From NCBI RefSeq assembly GCF_900115805.1, contig NZ_FOXU01000013.1, positions 1-55,642 of the forward strand: 55,642 nucleotides of DNA. The letters are read 5' to 3'. Below, one piece after another: positions 1 through 11,406 of the stretch. The notes below the pieces were generated by a model. That model saw only the letters and a program-made list of their open reading frames with translations. It was not told the DNA's origin and searched no databases. Both the position numbers and the translations under genes were made by a program. The stretch is from Psychrobacillus psychrotolerans. GTDB taxonomy: Bacteria > Bacillota > Bacilli > Bacillales_A > Planococcaceae. The number at the start of each line of letters is the position of its first letter. Position 1 is the first letter of the stretch.

Positions 1-94
<94 letters not shown>

Positions 95-96
95 CC

Positions 97-140
97 AAAA
101 AGAAGTCGTTACCGAGTTATATCGGTAACGACTTCTTTTT
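97..140 (+). terminator. rRNA operon terminator
   Basis: A perfect 19-bp inverted repeat (arms 97-115 and 122-140) with a 6-nt loop ends in a run of T. It sits immediately after the 5S gene. Confidence 0.93.
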
Positions 141-141
141 T

Positions 142-348
142 CTATACTAGTCAAAAAAATAGACGACCATGCTCCAACCTTCACTAATGGAGTACTATAC
201 CCTGTATTCATTGGAGTGCCCGTGGAAGCGTCCACCTACTTGTATATCGCTCTACACTACCTTCAAAGAATGAAAGTGTGTTGAAACGGAAACAAGGAGT
301 ATTTTTCATTCTTTCCTCTCTTATGAATCCAGTGTTTGCAGGACACTT
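142..348. other. Intergenic stretch between 5S terminator and yaaO promoter
   Basis: I see no gene here. The only structure is a short hairpin at 222-235 (GTGGA/TCCAC) whose surroundings, with GGAAGCGTCCACCT, resemble the 3' end of an interspersed repeat common in Bacillaceae. It may be a decayed copy. Confidence 0.4.
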
Positions 349-377
349 TTTAAACTTAAGGACAATTCATGTATAAT
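349..377 (+). promoter_or_regulatory. Sigma-A promoter for yaaO
   Basis: TTTAAA at 349-354 (4 of 6 to TTGACA), a 17-nt spacer and a perfect TATAAT at 372-377. The yaaO start lies 35 nt further on. Confidence 0.65.
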
Positions 378-411
378 AGAGAGAGAAATTAGAACGTATT
401 GTGAGGTAAAT

Positions 412-1836
412 ATGATGCAAGAAAAAAGACCATTAGTTGAGGCATTGGAGCAATTTCATAAGAAAAAGTCGATTTCTTTTCATGTGCCTGGACATAAACA
501 TGGACTTTTATCCAATCTACCACAACTTATTAGTAATTCGATGCAATATGATTTAACTGAGTTAGATGGATTAGATGATTATCACCATCCAAAAGAAGCA
601 ATTAAAGAAGCAGAAGAGTTACTTACTAGACTATATAACACCGATGACAGTTTCTTTTTAGTGAATGGAACGACTATTGGAAATATAGCTATGATATATG
701 CGACTTGCCAGTACGGTGAACAAATTATTGTGCAACGGAATGCGCACAAATCTATTTTTCATGCAATTGAACTGGTGGGCGCAGAGCCAATTTATGTATC
801 ACCTATATGGGATGAACATAGTAAGACGGCATCATATGTACCATTAGAGGTAATTGAAGAAGCAATTCAACAGTATCCTTTTGCTAAAGCAGTTGTCCTA
901 ACCTATCCAAACTATTATGGAGTTTGTTCTCGGGACTTAGAGGAGATCATTAACCTATGTCATAGTCTGGAAATGCCTGTGCTAGTAGATGAGGCACATG
1001 GCGCACATTTCCAGTCACATAAAGAGTTTCCAAAGTCAGCTTTGTTATATGGAGCTGATGTGGTTGTCCAATCAGCACATAAAACGCTACCTTCGCTAAC
1101 AATGGGTTCATATATACATATTCGCTCTCACTTGATTGAAAGTAAGAGAGTTAATAAATACTTAAGAATGTTACAATCCAGTAGTCCTTCCTATTTAATC
1201 TTAGCCTCTCTTGATGATGCAAGAAGTTATGTGGAAAGATATAGCCCGATGGATTATAAACAGTTGTTGGATAGAAGAGAAGTGTTTATAGATGCATTAG
1301 AAACTATTCCATTAATAGAGGTAGTCCAAGTAGACGATCCTTTAAAACTGTTAATACGCGTCGAAAAATATTCTGGGTTTCAAGTGCAGCAAGCTTTTGA
1401 AAAACAAAATATATATGTTGAGCTTGCTGATATATATCAAGTCTTACTCATTCTCCCTTTACTAAAGGTGGAACATGAATTTCCGTTTGCAGAGATTAGA
1501 AAACGAATGAAATATGCTGTAGAGGACTTAAAAAAAGAGACTCCAGAGTATACGAGTAGCACACTTTACATGCAACAAAAAAATATTTCTACCTTACAGA
1601 TGCATTTAGAACTAGTCAATGAGAAGCAAGGAGAATGGATTCCTTATGCAAGGTCAATCGGTAGGATAGCCAAGGGGATGATTGTTCCCTACCCCCCTGG
1701 GATTCCACTACTTCTACCAGGGGAAAAAATTACTGTTCCCATTCTAACGGAATTAGAGGTATGGATTGAAAAAGGTGCTTCATTTCAAGGGGAACATCAA
1801 TTAGAGGAAAAGTTAATATATGTTGTGGAGGAGTAA
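412..1836 (+). CDS. yaaO: Orn/Lys/Arg decarboxylase family protein (YaaO-type), PLP-dependent
   Basis: A PLP-dependent aminotransferase-fold decarboxylase of the Orn/Lys/Arg group, 474 aa, about the length of B. subtilis YaaO. Visible motifs are HVPGHKHG (res 24-31), VDEAHGAH (192-199) and SAHKTLP (221-227), in which K224 should carry PLP. The C-terminal small domain (~380-470) is present. Members make cadaverine, agmatine or putrescine; the substrate cannot be read from sequence. The start is one of two adjacent ATGs (412 or 415) after GTGAGG. It is the first gene after the rRNA terminator and lies 2 nt before tmk, so the two are probably co-transcribed. Confidence 0.92.
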   Translation: MMQEKRPLVEALEQFHKKKSISFHVPGHKHGLLSNLPQLISNSMQYDLTELDGLDDYHHPKEAIKEAEELLTRLYNTDDSFFLVNGTTIGNIAMIYATCQYGEQIIVQRNAHKSIFHAIELVGAEPIYVSPIWDEHSKTASYVPLEVIEEAIQQYPFAKAVVLTYPNYYGVCSRDLEEIINLCHSLEMPVLVDEAHGAHFQSHKEFPKSALLYGADVVVQSAHKTLPSLTMGSYIHIRSHLIESKRVNKYLRMLQSSSPSYLILASLDDARSYVERYSPMDYKQLLDRREVFIDALETIPLIEVVQVDDPLKLLIRVEKYSGFQVQQAFEKQNIYVELADIYQVLLILPLLKVEHEFPFAEIRKRMKYAVEDLKKETPEYTSSTLYMQQKNISTLQMHLELVNEKQGEWIPYARSIGRIAKGMIVPYPPGIPLLLPGEKITVPILTELEVWIEKGASFQGEHQLEEKLIYVVEE

Positions 1837-1838
1837 CT

Positions 1839-2480
1839 GTGCAAAAAAAAGGGTATTTTATAACAAGTGAAGGTCCAGAAGGTGCAGGAAAAACAACTGT
1901 TATGAATTTATTGGGTGAACGACTAATAGATGAAGGCTACGAGGTAGTAATGACTCGGGAGCCTGGTGGTATTATGATTTCCGAAAAGATTCGGGACATA
2001 ATCTTGAATAATGAGCATACAATGATGGAAAGCCGCACAGAAGCACTATTATATGCTGCGGCTAGGAGACAACATTTAGTAGAGAAGGTTCTTCCTGCGT
2101 TAGCAGCTGGGAAAATTGTGATTTGTGATCGATTTATTGATAGTTCCTTGGCATATCAAGGGTTTGCTCGTGGTATTGGCGTAGAAGAGATATGGGCTAT
2201 TAATAAGTTTGCTATCGGAGACACGATGCCAGAAAAAACATTGCTATTTGATATTGATCCAGCAGTAGGACTAGCTAGAATAAATGCTCATAAGGAACGA
2301 GAAAAAAATCGATTAGATGTAGAAAATTTAGCATTCCATCAAAAAGTACGAGCAGGTTATTTGTCATTAGTTGAAAAATACCCGGAACGTATACAAGTAA
2401 TTGATGCCTCTCAGACAATTGAGAACGTTTTAGACGAAACATATGTAATCATCAAACGTGAGTTAGAAATAATTAGATAA
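1839..2480 (+). CDS. tmk: Thymidylate kinase
   Basis: Phosphorylates dTMP to dTDP with ATP in the cytoplasm, the step joining de novo and salvage routes to dTTP. The 213-aa protein has the P-loop GPEGAGKT (res 12-19), the dTMP-binding TREPGG (39-44), the DRF motif (97-99) and an arginine-bearing lid near 149-160. It starts with GTG, 8 nt after a good GGAGG that lies within the end of yaaO. Length and neighbours match B. subtilis tmk. Confidence 0.97.
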   Translation: MQKKGYFITSEGPEGAGKTTVMNLLGERLIDEGYEVVMTREPGGIMISEKIRDIILNNEHTMMESRTEALLYAAARRQHLVEKVLPALAAGKIVICDRFIDSSLAYQGFARGIGVEEIWAINKFAIGDTMPEKTLLFDIDPAVGLARINAHKEREKNRLDVENLAFHQKVRAGYLSLVEKYPERIQVIDASQTIENVLDETYVIIKRELEIIR

Positions 2481-2484
2481 TTCG

Positions 2485-2493
2485 TGGTATAAT
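2485..2493 (+). promoter_or_regulatory. Extended -10 promoter before darA
   Basis: TGG followed by a perfect TATAAT (2488-2493) lies just after the tmk stop. No good -35 is seen at 16-18 nt, but the TGn extension can compensate. It would give darA its own transcript start. Confidence 0.45.
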
Positions 2494-2518
2494 AAAGAAA
2501 AAATATTAATAGGGGTGA

Positions 2519-2854
<336 letters not shown>

Positions 2855-2878
2855 TAATGAAGGAAGGAGTAGTAAACA

Positions 2879-3319
2879 GTGAAGATTAACCAAGATATGC
2901 GTGTCGGCATAGATAATATACGAAAAGACGCTATACAGAATGGAAATCAGTCAGTAAAATTTGGCCAAATGGTTATAAAACAAGAACAACGCATGCAGAC
3001 AGATACGATGACAAGGCTACTAGGAGACATTTCCACAGCTGGAGATCGTCTCGCACGTTCCCGCAACCTACGTGATATGGCCAAATTTAAAATGCTTATC
3101 CGAAAATTTTTACACGAAGCCGTAGATTTTGGAATGGGGTTAAAGCAGTCCCATACATGGAATCGTTTCGGTGAAGGTAGAAAATTGAAACTTGTAGAAA
3201 CAATCGACGAAAAATTAGTGGAATTGGCAGAAGAAATCTTAAACCAAGAAAAAAGTTCAATAGATTTGTTGGATAAAATTGGGGAGATAAAAGGATTACT
3301 GATCAATTTATACACGTAA
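2879..3319 (+). CDS. yaaR: YaaR family protein (DUF327), function unknown
   Basis: A 146-aa soluble, helix-rich protein of the YaaR family, conserved in this position in Bacillales. Charged amphipathic helices run through the whole length, with no signal peptide or membrane segment. It starts at GTG 2879 after AAGGAGG-type spacing (GAAGGAGTAGTAAACA). A hairpin terminator follows, which closes the tmk-darA-yaaR stretch. No biochemical role can be assigned from sequence. Confidence 0.85.
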   Translation: MKINQDMRVGIDNIRKDAIQNGNQSVKFGQMVIKQEQRMQTDTMTRLLGDISTAGDRLARSRNLRDMAKFKMLIRKFLHEAVDFGMGLKQSHTWNRFGEGRKLKLVETIDEKLVELAEEILNQEKSSIDLLDKIGEIKGLLINLYT

Positions 3320-3322
3320 GTT

Positions 3323-3359
3323 TCCCGTGTTTTCGCTTACTGCGAAACGCGGGATTTTT
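3323..3359 (+). terminator. Terminator after yaaR
   Basis: Hairpin TCCCGTGTTTTCGC (3323-3336) with GCGAAACGCGGGA (3342-3354), one bulge and one G-U pair, followed by TTTTT. Confidence 0.8.
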
Positions 3360-3455
3360 CACAAGAAAGTATATGCTTACACGAAGATTGCTGCAGAAGA
3401 ACAGGTTGTTTCTTACATAAATAATTTTTCTTTTCTATAGAAAGAGGTGAAAGTT

Positions 3456-4463
3456 ATGGAAAACTGGTCGATAGAGGATGTAGACAGATTACAACCTACC
3501 GTAGTTAAACAAATTCAAACAATTGTCTCTAAAAATCGAATCGGACATGCCTATATTCTAGAAGGGGCTAAGGGAACTGGGAAAGTGAAAGTAATGCAAT
3601 TTTTCGTTCAGCTTCTTTTTTGTGAAAGTCCCGTAAATAATGTTCCATGTGAAACATGTCGATCATGTAAAAGATTAAAATCCTTCAATCACCTTAACTA
3701 TATGCAACTAGAACCGGATGGTCAGTTTATAAAAAAAGGACAAGTAGATGAACTGGTTCATGCTCTAAGTAAAACAACTATTGAAAAGCAAAGAAAAATA
3801 TATGTAATACATCATGCAGATCAACTAAATGCAAGTGCTGCAAACACATTATTAAAGTTTTTAGAGGAACCTCAAAGCGAGATAACGGCGATTCTATTAA
3901 CAGATAAAATGCATGCATTACTTCCAACTATTCGATCAAGATGTCAGCATTTAAGTTTATCTCCAATGCCAACTGCTATCTTAAAACAGAAGTTAATACA
4001 AGAGGGAATCACTGACTCCATGGCGTCTACAGTTTCTAAAATGACGAATCAAGTAGAAGAAGCAATTAACTTGGCGAAAGATGAGCAGTTTGGACTTGTA
4101 AGGAAATCAGTGTTAAAATTGGTTGAAGCGAATGGAAGAAGTGTTCAGGATGCATTGATGTGTATTCACGAAGATTTTGGACCTTTGCTCAAAGAGAAAG
4201 AGCAGGCTGAACAAGCGTTAGATTTACTACTATTTGCATATCGTGATATAGTAGCTATAAAAGCAAGTCCCATCGCAGATTGTACTTTTCCAGATATGAT
4301 TTCTTATTGGAAACAAATTGCTCTACAAACAACGTATGAGCAATTATCAAAGCAATTAGAAATGATTTTACATGCAAAACAAAACTTGCATAAAAATATG
4401 AACCGGACACTGATGATGGAGCAGTTAATGCTTAACCTGCAGGAGGGATTTACTTTTGTATAA
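3456..4463 (+). CDS. holB: DNA polymerase III, delta' subunit
   Basis: A clamp-loader subunit that with delta and tau/DnaX loads the beta clamp during replication. The 335-aa protein shows a degenerate P-loop (EGAKGTGK, about res 28-35) and a four-cysteine zinc module spanning roughly res 47-62 (CESP...CETCRSC). It also has the sensor-region HHADQLNASAANTLLKFLEE, typical of delta'. ATG 3456 is preferred to GTG 3447 because AAAGAGGTGA at 3441-3450 is the RBS and would overlap the GTG. The end overlaps ricT by 8 nt, implying translational coupling. Confidence 0.93.
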   Translation: MENWSIEDVDRLQPTVVKQIQTIVSKNRIGHAYILEGAKGTGKVKVMQFFVQLLFCESPVNNVPCETCRSCKRLKSFNHLNYMQLEPDGQFIKKGQVDELVHALSKTTIEKQRKIYVIHHADQLNASAANTLLKFLEEPQSEITAILLTDKMHALLPTIRSRCQHLSLSPMPTAILKQKLIQEGITDSMASTVSKMTNQVEEAINLAKDEQFGLVRKSVLKLVEANGRSVQDALMCIHEDFGPLLKEKEQAEQALDLLLFAYRDIVAIKASPIADCTFPDMISYWKQIALQTTYEQLSKQLEMILHAKQNLHKNMNRTLMMEQLMLNLQEGFTFV

Positions 4464-5286
4464 TGTTGTAGGAGTCCGTTTTAAAAAAGCGGGTAAAATA
4501 TATTATTTTGATCCAGTAGAATTTGCTTTAGTGAAAGATGATTATGTAATCGTCGAAACAGCTAGAGGAGTAGAGTATGGTAAAGTTGTAGTTCCGATTA
4601 AGCAAGTTGAGGAACATGACGTTGTGCTTCCTCTAAAACAAGTAGTTAGGCCTTCTACTGATAAAGATCGCATCCAAGTAGAAGAAAATAGATTAGAGTC
4701 AGCCCAAGCCCTTGCACTAGGGACGGAAAAGATTATCGAAAGAAACCTAGAAATGAAGTTGGTAGATGTTGAGTATACATTCGACCGAAATAAGATTATT
4801 TTTTATTTTACCGCAGAAGGTCGCGTAGACTTCCGAGATTTGGTTAAAGATTTAGCATCCGTATTTAGAACTCGTATTGAGCTTAGACAAATTGGAGTTC
4901 GTGATGAAGCGAAAATGTTAGGTGGCATAGGTCCTTGTGGCCGAATGCTTTGCTGTTCAACATTTTTAGGTGATTTCGAGCCGGTTTCTATAAAAATGGC
5001 AAAAGATCAAAACTTATCACTTAATCCATCTAAGATCTCTGGATTATGTGGACGTCTGATGTGTTGCTTAAAGTACGAGAACGATGAATATGAAACTGCT
5101 AGAGAACAGATGCCGGATATTGGAGATAAAGTTGAAACTCCTGATGGCTTAGGTCGAGTAGTAAGTATGAATATTTTAGAGCGAGTTTTACGTATAGAGT
5201 TACCTGATCCACAACGTGTTCTAGATTATACGTTAGAAGAAATTACAAACCATGCGACAAATCAAGTGCAATGGTCGGGGCAATGA
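4456..5286 (+). CDS. ricT: RicT (YaaT), PSP1-domain subunit of the RicAFT complex
   Basis: PSP1-domain protein, 276 aa. In B. subtilis, RicA, RicF and RicT form an iron-sulfur complex that aids RNase Y mRNA processing and promotes Spo0A phosphorylation, competence and biofilm formation. The cysteine cluster is intact: GPCGRMLCC (about res 158-166) and GLCGRLMCC (about 196-204). Translation starts at TTG 4456, 8 nt after AGGAGGG (4441-4447), inside the end of holB. The TTG start may limit the protein level. Confidence 0.93.
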   Translation: MYNVVGVRFKKAGKIYYFDPVEFALVKDDYVIVETARGVEYGKVVVPIKQVEEHDVVLPLKQVVRPSTDKDRIQVEENRLESAQALALGTEKIIERNLEMKLVDVEYTFDRNKIIFYFTAEGRVDFRDLVKDLASVFRTRIELRQIGVRDEAKMLGGIGPCGRMLCCSTFLGDFEPVSIKMAKDQNLSLNPSKISGLCGRLMCCLKYENDEYETAREQMPDIGDKVETPDGLGRVVSMNILERVLRIELPDPQRVLDYTLEEITNHATNQVQWSGQ

Positions 5287-5298
5287 GGTGAATGTGTG

Positions 5299-5652
5299 AT
5301 GGACCGCAATTTTTTTGATACAATTATAGATTTTGAAAAACAATTAGAGTCCACGCAGCTGCAATTTCGCGCTTTAAAAGAATTTGTGGCGATAATGGTT
5401 GAAGAACGTGAAGCGCTACAACAAGAGAATAATCATTTAAGACAACGACTCGATGAAATACATGAAAAAGAAGCAATGATTGAGAAATTACGAGACGAGA
5501 AATTGCATAAACTTGATGTAGGAGAGGGCCATGATAATCTAGCTCGACTATACCAAGAAGGCTACCATGTGTGTCACGTTCATTTTGGGAGTTCTCGTAA
5601 AGAAGAAGATTGTCTATTTTGTCTTTCATTTTTAAACAAACAAAACATCTAA
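5299..5652 (+). CDS. yabA: YabA, replication initiation control protein
   Basis: Negative regulator of DnaA-dependent initiation that bridges DnaA and the DnaN clamp. The 117-aa protein has the two expected parts: an N-terminal leucine-zipper coiled coil (about res 10-65) and a C-terminal zinc site in VCHVHFGS...CLFC (one His, three Cys). ATG 5299 fits the GAGGTGA RBS (5285-5291) better than GTG 5296. It follows ricT by 12 nt and has its own terminator. Confidence 0.93.
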   Translation: MDRNFFDTIIDFEKQLESTQLQFRALKEFVAIMVEEREALQQENNHLRQRLDEIHEKEAMIEKLRDEKLHKLDVGEGHDNLARLYQEGYHVCHVHFGSSRKEEDCLFCLSFLNKQNI

Positions 5653-5658
5653 ACAATT

Positions 5659-5698
5659 GACTGATGCCACTCCATAAGTGGGTGTCAGTCTTTTGTTT
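5659..5698 (+). terminator. Terminator after yabA
   Basis: Imperfect 13-14 bp hairpin (GACTGATGCCACT with AGTGGGTGTCAGTC) followed by TTTTGTTTT. It lies between yabA and yabB. Confidence 0.8.
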
Positions 5699-5716
5699 TG
5701 CTTGGGGGTAATAAAT

Positions 5717-6463
5717 ATGGAACAATGGTTAAAGGATGACGAACGACTAGATTATTTGTTGGCAGAAGATTTACGTATTATTCAAAGTCCTTCTGTCTTC
5801 TCTTTTTCTTTAGATGCAGTGTTGCTAGCAAGGTTTGCATATGTACCGATGAAAAGAGGTAAAATCATTGATATTTGTTCAGGAAATGGAGCTATTCCAT
5901 TATTTTTAAGCGCGCGAACAAATGTAGAAATTATTGGAGTGGAATTACAAGAAAGATTAGCAGATATGGCTACGAGAAGTGTTCAATTTAATAATCTGAC
6001 CAACCAGATTACTATTGTGGAAGCAGACGTTAAAGGGATTGCGAGAGAGCTTGGTTCAGAAAAGTTTGATGTTGTTACTTGTAATCCACCTTATTTTCCA
6101 GCTCATGAGGCAAGTGAGAAAAACTTAAAAGAGCATTTAGCAATTGCCCGACATGAAATTCACCTTACTCTAGATGAAGCGGTTCAATCTGCTAGTGAAT
6201 TATTAAAACAAGGTGGAAAAGCTGCTTTTGTTCATCGTCCCGGGAGACTTTTAGATATCGTCACCGCAATGAGAGCGAATCGTTTAGAACCAAAGCGAAT
6301 CCGCTTCGTCTATCCAAAAGAAGGAAAAGAAGCTAATACGTTGTTAATAGAAGGTATAAAGGATGGAAAACCTGATTTGAAAATACTAGCGCCTCTATAC
6401 GTGTATGGAGACGATGGTAAATACACGCAAGAAGTTAAAGAGATGCTGTATGGAAAAGAGTGA
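5717..6463 (+). CDS. yabB: tRNA1(Val) (adenine37-N6)-methyltransferase-like protein (YabB/TrmN6)
   Basis: Class I SAM-dependent methyltransferase, 248 aa. Motif I is [13 protein letters not shown] (about res 53-65) and the amino-methyltransferase motif IV is NPPY (about 121-124), the signature of N6-adenine modification. Family members methylate A37 of tRNA-Val; the exact target here is inferred. ATG 5717 follows GGGGGTA at 5704-5710. The 3' end overlaps yazA by 14 nt, forming a yabB-yazA-rsmI cluster of RNA- and nucleic-acid-acting genes. Confidence 0.9.
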   Translation: MEQWLKDDERLDYLLAEDLRIIQSPSVFSFSLDAVLLARFAYVPMKRGKIIDICSGNGAIPLFLSARTNVEIIGVELQERLADMATRSVQFNNLTNQITIVEADVKGIARELGSEKFDVVTCNPPYFPAHEASEKNLKEHLAIARHEIHLTLDEAVQSASELLKQGGKAAFVHRPGRLLDIVTAMRANRLEPKRIRFVYPKEGKEANTLLIEGIKDGKPDLKILAPLYVYGDDGKYTQEVKEMLYGKE

Positions 6464-6713
6464 AAAACAGCATACTTTTTACGTCTTGGAATGCAAAGAT
6501 GGATCTTATTATGCCGGTTATACAAATGACCTAGCGAAAAGAGTGAAGGTACATAATGAAGGCAAGGGAGCAAAATATACTCGAGCCAAACGGCCAGTCA
6601 CTTGTATATACAGTGAATTGTATGAAACTAAGCAAGAGGCTATGCAAGCTGAATATGCATTTAAGCAGCTGACGAGAAAACAAAAAATAACATATATGGG
6701 GGCAAGTAAATGA
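6450..6713 (+). CDS. yazA: GIY-YIG domain protein (YazA family)
   Basis: Small GIY-YIG nuclease-fold protein, 87 aa. The fold signature reads [15 protein letters not shown] (about res 11-25), followed by the helix with YTRAKRP and a C-terminal helix. The single-domain UPF0213/YazA group has no established cellular target. The chosen ATG 6450 overlaps yabB by 14 nt; the RBS (AAAGAGA) is modest, suggesting translational coupling. The stop overlaps the rsmI start as ATGA. Confidence 0.85.
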   Translation: MEKSEKQHTFYVLECKDGSYYAGYTNDLAKRVKVHNEGKGAKYTRAKRPVTCIYSELYETKQEAMQAEYAFKQLTRKQKITYMGASK

Positions 6714-7591
6714 TTAAATCTCAGAAATCGACGGAACATGAACAGGGCAGCTGCTTGTATTTAGTTGCAACACCCATTGGTAACTTAGAAGATATGACGA
6801 TGAGGGCTATTCGCATATTAAAAGAGGTAGATATTATTGCAGCAGAGGATACAAGAAATACCAAGAAACTGTGTAACTACTTTGAAATTTCTACACCACT
6901 GCTAAGTTATCATGATCATAACTTACAAGTTGGTGGAGAAAAATTATTAGAATTATTAAGAGAAGGTAAAAGCATAGCATTGGTTAGCGATGCGGGTCTT
7001 CCTTGTATTTCTGATCCTGGAGCAGATATTGTTGCTAAAGCAGTTCAAGAAGGTTTTGCGGTTGTACCAATCCCGGGTGCAAACGCTGCATTAAGTGCAC
7101 TTATAGCATCCGGACTTTCGACACAACCCTTTTTCTTTTATGGCTTTTTAAGTCGCAATAAAAAAGAAAGAAAAGCAGAAATTGAAAAGTTGCAAAAAAG
7201 ACAGGAATCCGTGATTTTATATGAGTCACCACACCGTTTAAAAGAATCATTACGAGATATGCAATCTATAATGGAAGGAACTCGCAAAATTGTATTAGCA
7301 CGCGAGCTAACAAAGAAGTTTGAAGAGTTTTTAAGAGGTACAATTGACGAGGCTGTTGAGTGGGTGGAGCAGGCAGAGATACGTGGAGAATTCTGTATTG
7401 TTTTAGAAGGGAACGAAGAGGTTTCAGAAACAAGTGATGAAGCACAATGGTGGTCAGAACTAACCTTAGAAGAGCATGTGGGTCGCTTAATAGCAGAGAA
7501 ACAATGTACTTCAAAAGAAGCTATTAAAGAAGTTGCGATTCAAAGAGGACTGTCTAAACGAGAAGTATATCAAAACTACCATGTAGAATAG
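6710..7591 (+). CDS. rsmI: 16S rRNA (cytidine1402-2'-O)-methyltransferase
   Basis: RsmI adds the 2'-O-methyl group to C1402 in the ribosomal P site. The 293-aa protein belongs to the tetrapyrrole-methylase fold: [13 protein letters not shown] near the N terminus, [22 protein letters not shown] (about res 95-107) and [15 protein letters not shown]. The C-terminal helical HTH-like tail (about 240-293) is present. ATG 6710 overlaps the yazA stop and is preceded by ATGGGGGCAAGTAA. In B. subtilis this is yabC. Confidence 0.95.
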   Translation: MIKSQKSTEHEQGSCLYLVATPIGNLEDMTMRAIRILKEVDIIAAEDTRNTKKLCNYFEISTPLLSYHDHNLQVGGEKLLELLREGKSIALVSDAGLPCISDPGADIVAKAVQEGFAVVPIPGANAALSALIASGLSTQPFFFYGFLSRNKKERKAEIEKLQKRQESVILYESPHRLKESLRDMQSIMEGTRKIVLARELTKKFEEFLRGTIDEAVEWVEQAEIRGEFCIVLEGNEEVSETSDEAQWWSELTLEEHVGRLIAEKQCTSKEAIKEVAIQRGLSKREVYQNYHVE

Positions 7592-7686
7592 AAAATTGTA
7601 TGCCTAGGTGAGCCCCGACGTTCTTCTGAGAAGAGTTTTGTGGAGGAATAAGATCATAGGATCTACTCTTTATTCTATTTAATTAT

Positions 7687-7722
7687 AAAAAAACCGCAAA
7701 CTTAGTTAAGTTTGCGGTTTTT
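7687..7722. terminator. Bidirectional terminator between rsmI and abrB
   Basis: Near-perfect inverted repeat (AAAACCGCAAACTTA / TAAGTTTGCGGTTTT) with A-runs on the left and T-runs on the right. It can serve rsmI on the + strand and the convergent abrB on the - strand. Confidence 0.88.
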
Positions 7723-7756
7723 ACAAAAATTATATGTAACTATTGGAATTTCAAAA

Positions 7757-8032
7757 TTACTTAATGTTATTTTGAATCTCTTTAATTAGTAATTCTGCAC
7801 CTTCTGGGCTTAAAATCAGTTTTCCACCAACTAGACGTAGGTTGTCATCTGATACTTCACCAGTTACAGCACAAGTCATATTTGGCATATATTTTTTTAG
7901 AATGATTTTATCATCATCTACGTAAATCTCTAATGCGTCTTTTTCAGCAATACCAAGCGTGCGACGTAATTCAATTGGAATAACTACACGACCTAATTCA
8001 TCAACCTTACGTACAATACCTGTAGATTTCAT
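7757..8032 (-). CDS. abrB: Transition-state regulator AbrB
   Basis: DNA-binding regulator that represses stationary-phase, competence and biofilm genes during growth. The 91-aa protein has the swapped-hairpin AbrB domain (res 1-50: MKSTGIVRKVDELGRVVIPIE, then ALEIYVDDDKIILKKY) and the C-terminal AbrB-C half with TCAVTGEVS, including the conserved Cys. It is slightly shorter than B. subtilis AbrB (about 96 aa). RBS AGAGGAGAAT on the - strand. It is one of only five genes in the window on this strand (three proteins, two tRNAs). Confidence 0.95.
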   Translation of the reverse strand: MKSTGIVRKVDELGRVVIPIELRRTLGIAEKDALEIYVDDDKIILKKYMPNMTCAVTGEVSDDNLRLVGGKLILSPEGAELLIKEIQNNIK

Positions 8033-8104
8033 ATGAAAATTATTCTCCTCTCAAGAGTGCATATTTTTCGCCAAGATTCGACATAAACCTCTTTTATGTA
8101 ATAT

Positions 8105-8133
8105 ATCATACCAAGTACTCCCATTTCCGTCAA
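8105..8133 (-). promoter_or_regulatory. Sigma-A promoter for abrB
   Basis: On the - strand, TTGACG (8133-8128), a 17-nt spacer and TATGAT (8110-8105), about 70 nt upstream of the abrB start. The long leader and the AT-rich surroundings (8140-8300) would fit autoregulation and Spo0A control as in B. subtilis, but I could not place clear Spo0A boxes. Confidence 0.75.
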
Positions 8134-8139
8134 TAATTA

Positions 8140-10331
<2,192 letters not shown>

Positions 10332-10337
10332 ATTTCT

Positions 10338-10373
10338 AAATAGACCTGTCATTTTTAGACAGGTCTATTTTTA
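10338..10373 (+). terminator. Terminator after metG
   Basis: Perfect 13-bp stem (10338-10350 / 10358-10370) with a 7-nt loop and a T-rich tail. Confidence 0.9.
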
Positions 10374-10517
10374 TTCATATAATATTTTGGAATACTAATT
10401 TATACATTGCATATTACTGCAACCCTTATTAGAGCAAAGGAAAATTTGAAGAAAGTATTACTAAAATAGTATTAAAAAGAGTGTAATTTAACCTATAAAA
10501 GGCAGGGAGTAGTTCAT

Positions 10518-11288
10518 ATGTTTATCGATACACATGTACATTTAAATGCAGATCAGTATGAAGAAGATTTACAGGAAGTGATTGATCGTGCTTTGGAAGC
10601 TAATGTAAAAAAAATGGTCGTTATTGGGTTCGATCGTATCACAATTGAAAGAGCTATGAAGTTAGTGGAAGAATATTCTTTTATCTATGCTGTAGTTGGA
10701 TGGCATCCTGTCGATGCGATTGATTGTACAGAAGAAGATTTAAGATGGATTGAAGAACTTGCGGCACATGAAAAGGTTGTAGGCATAGGGGAAATGGGAC
10801 TGGATTATCATTGGGATAAATCTCCTAAAGATATTCAACAAGAGGTATTTCGGAAACAAATAAGGTTGGCTCAAAAAGTAAAATTACCAATTATTATTCA
10901 TAATCGCGACGCAACAGAAGATGTGATTCGTATTTTACAAGAAGAAGAAGCGTATCTTACAGGAGGTATCATGCATTGTTTTGGGGGAAGTGTTGAAACA
11001 GCAAAGCAATGTATAGATATGAATTTTATGATATCACTTGGAGGGCCTGTAACGTTTAAAAATGCAAAGAAACCTAAAGAGGTTGCAGCAGAAATTCCAC
11101 TGGAGTATTTGTTGATCGAAACAGATGCGCCATATCTAGCTCCGCATCCACATCGAGGAAAAAGAAATGAACCCGCACTTGTACCACTTGTTGCCGAGGA
11201 AATAGCGCGGTTAAAAGGAATTTCAATTGAAGAGGTCGCTGAAGCAACCACCAAAAATGCAGAAAGGTTCTTTAATTTAGCAAAGTAA
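10518..11288 (+). CDS. tatD: TatD family metal-dependent deoxyribonuclease (YabD)
   Basis: TIM-barrel hydrolase of the TatD DNase group, 256 aa. Metal ligands are seen in DTHVHLN (res 4-10), GEMGLDYHW (about 93-101), the His of IIHNRD, the His of MHCFGG and ETDAPYLAPHPHRG (about 202-215). TatD proteins are 3'-5' DNases/AP endonucleases linked to repair and DNA degradation. RBS is GCAGGGAGT. It lies between metG and yabE as in B. subtilis. Confidence 0.92.
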   Translation: MFIDTHVHLNADQYEEDLQEVIDRALEANVKKMVVIGFDRITIERAMKLVEEYSFIYAVVGWHPVDAIDCTEEDLRWIEELAAHEKVVGIGEMGLDYHWDKSPKDIQQEVFRKQIRLAQKVKLPIIIHNRDATEDVIRILQEEEAYLTGGIMHCFGGSVETAKQCIDMNFMISLGGPVTFKNAKKPKEVAAEIPLEYLLIETDAPYLAPHPHRGKRNEPALVPLVAEEIARLKGISIEEVAEATTKNAERFFNLAK

Positions 11289-11294
11289 AAAAGC

Positions 11295-11333
11295 GTTAAT
11301 TAAGAGGTGTATAATTTATACCTTTTAATTAAC
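11295..11333 (+). other. Hairpin downstream of tatD
   Basis: A long imperfect AT-rich inverted repeat (GTTAATTAAGAGGT... / ...ACCTTTTAATTAAC). No T-run follows, so it is a weak terminator candidate or a 3' stabiliser for tatD mRNA. Confidence 0.45.
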
Positions 11334-11349
11334 AAGTTAACCTAATCGG

Positions 11350-11378
11350 TTGACAAGCTCTTTGGGACTCTATATAAT
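11350..11378 (+). promoter_or_regulatory. Consensus sigma-A promoter for yabE
   Basis: TTGACA (11350-11355), exactly 17 nt, then TATAAT (11373-11378): a perfect match to consensus. A small inverted repeat (GTTAACC...GGTTGAC) overlaps the -35 and could be an operator. Confidence 0.9.
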
Positions 11379-11406
11379 CACTTCAGTGAACAAGGAGGCG
11401 TTTTTC

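Noticed and set aside
10898-11254. Long reverse-strand frame within tatD and similar antisense frames in holB, ispE, hslO and mfd
   Set aside because: All are shadows of well-supported + strand genes, without RBS or family features.
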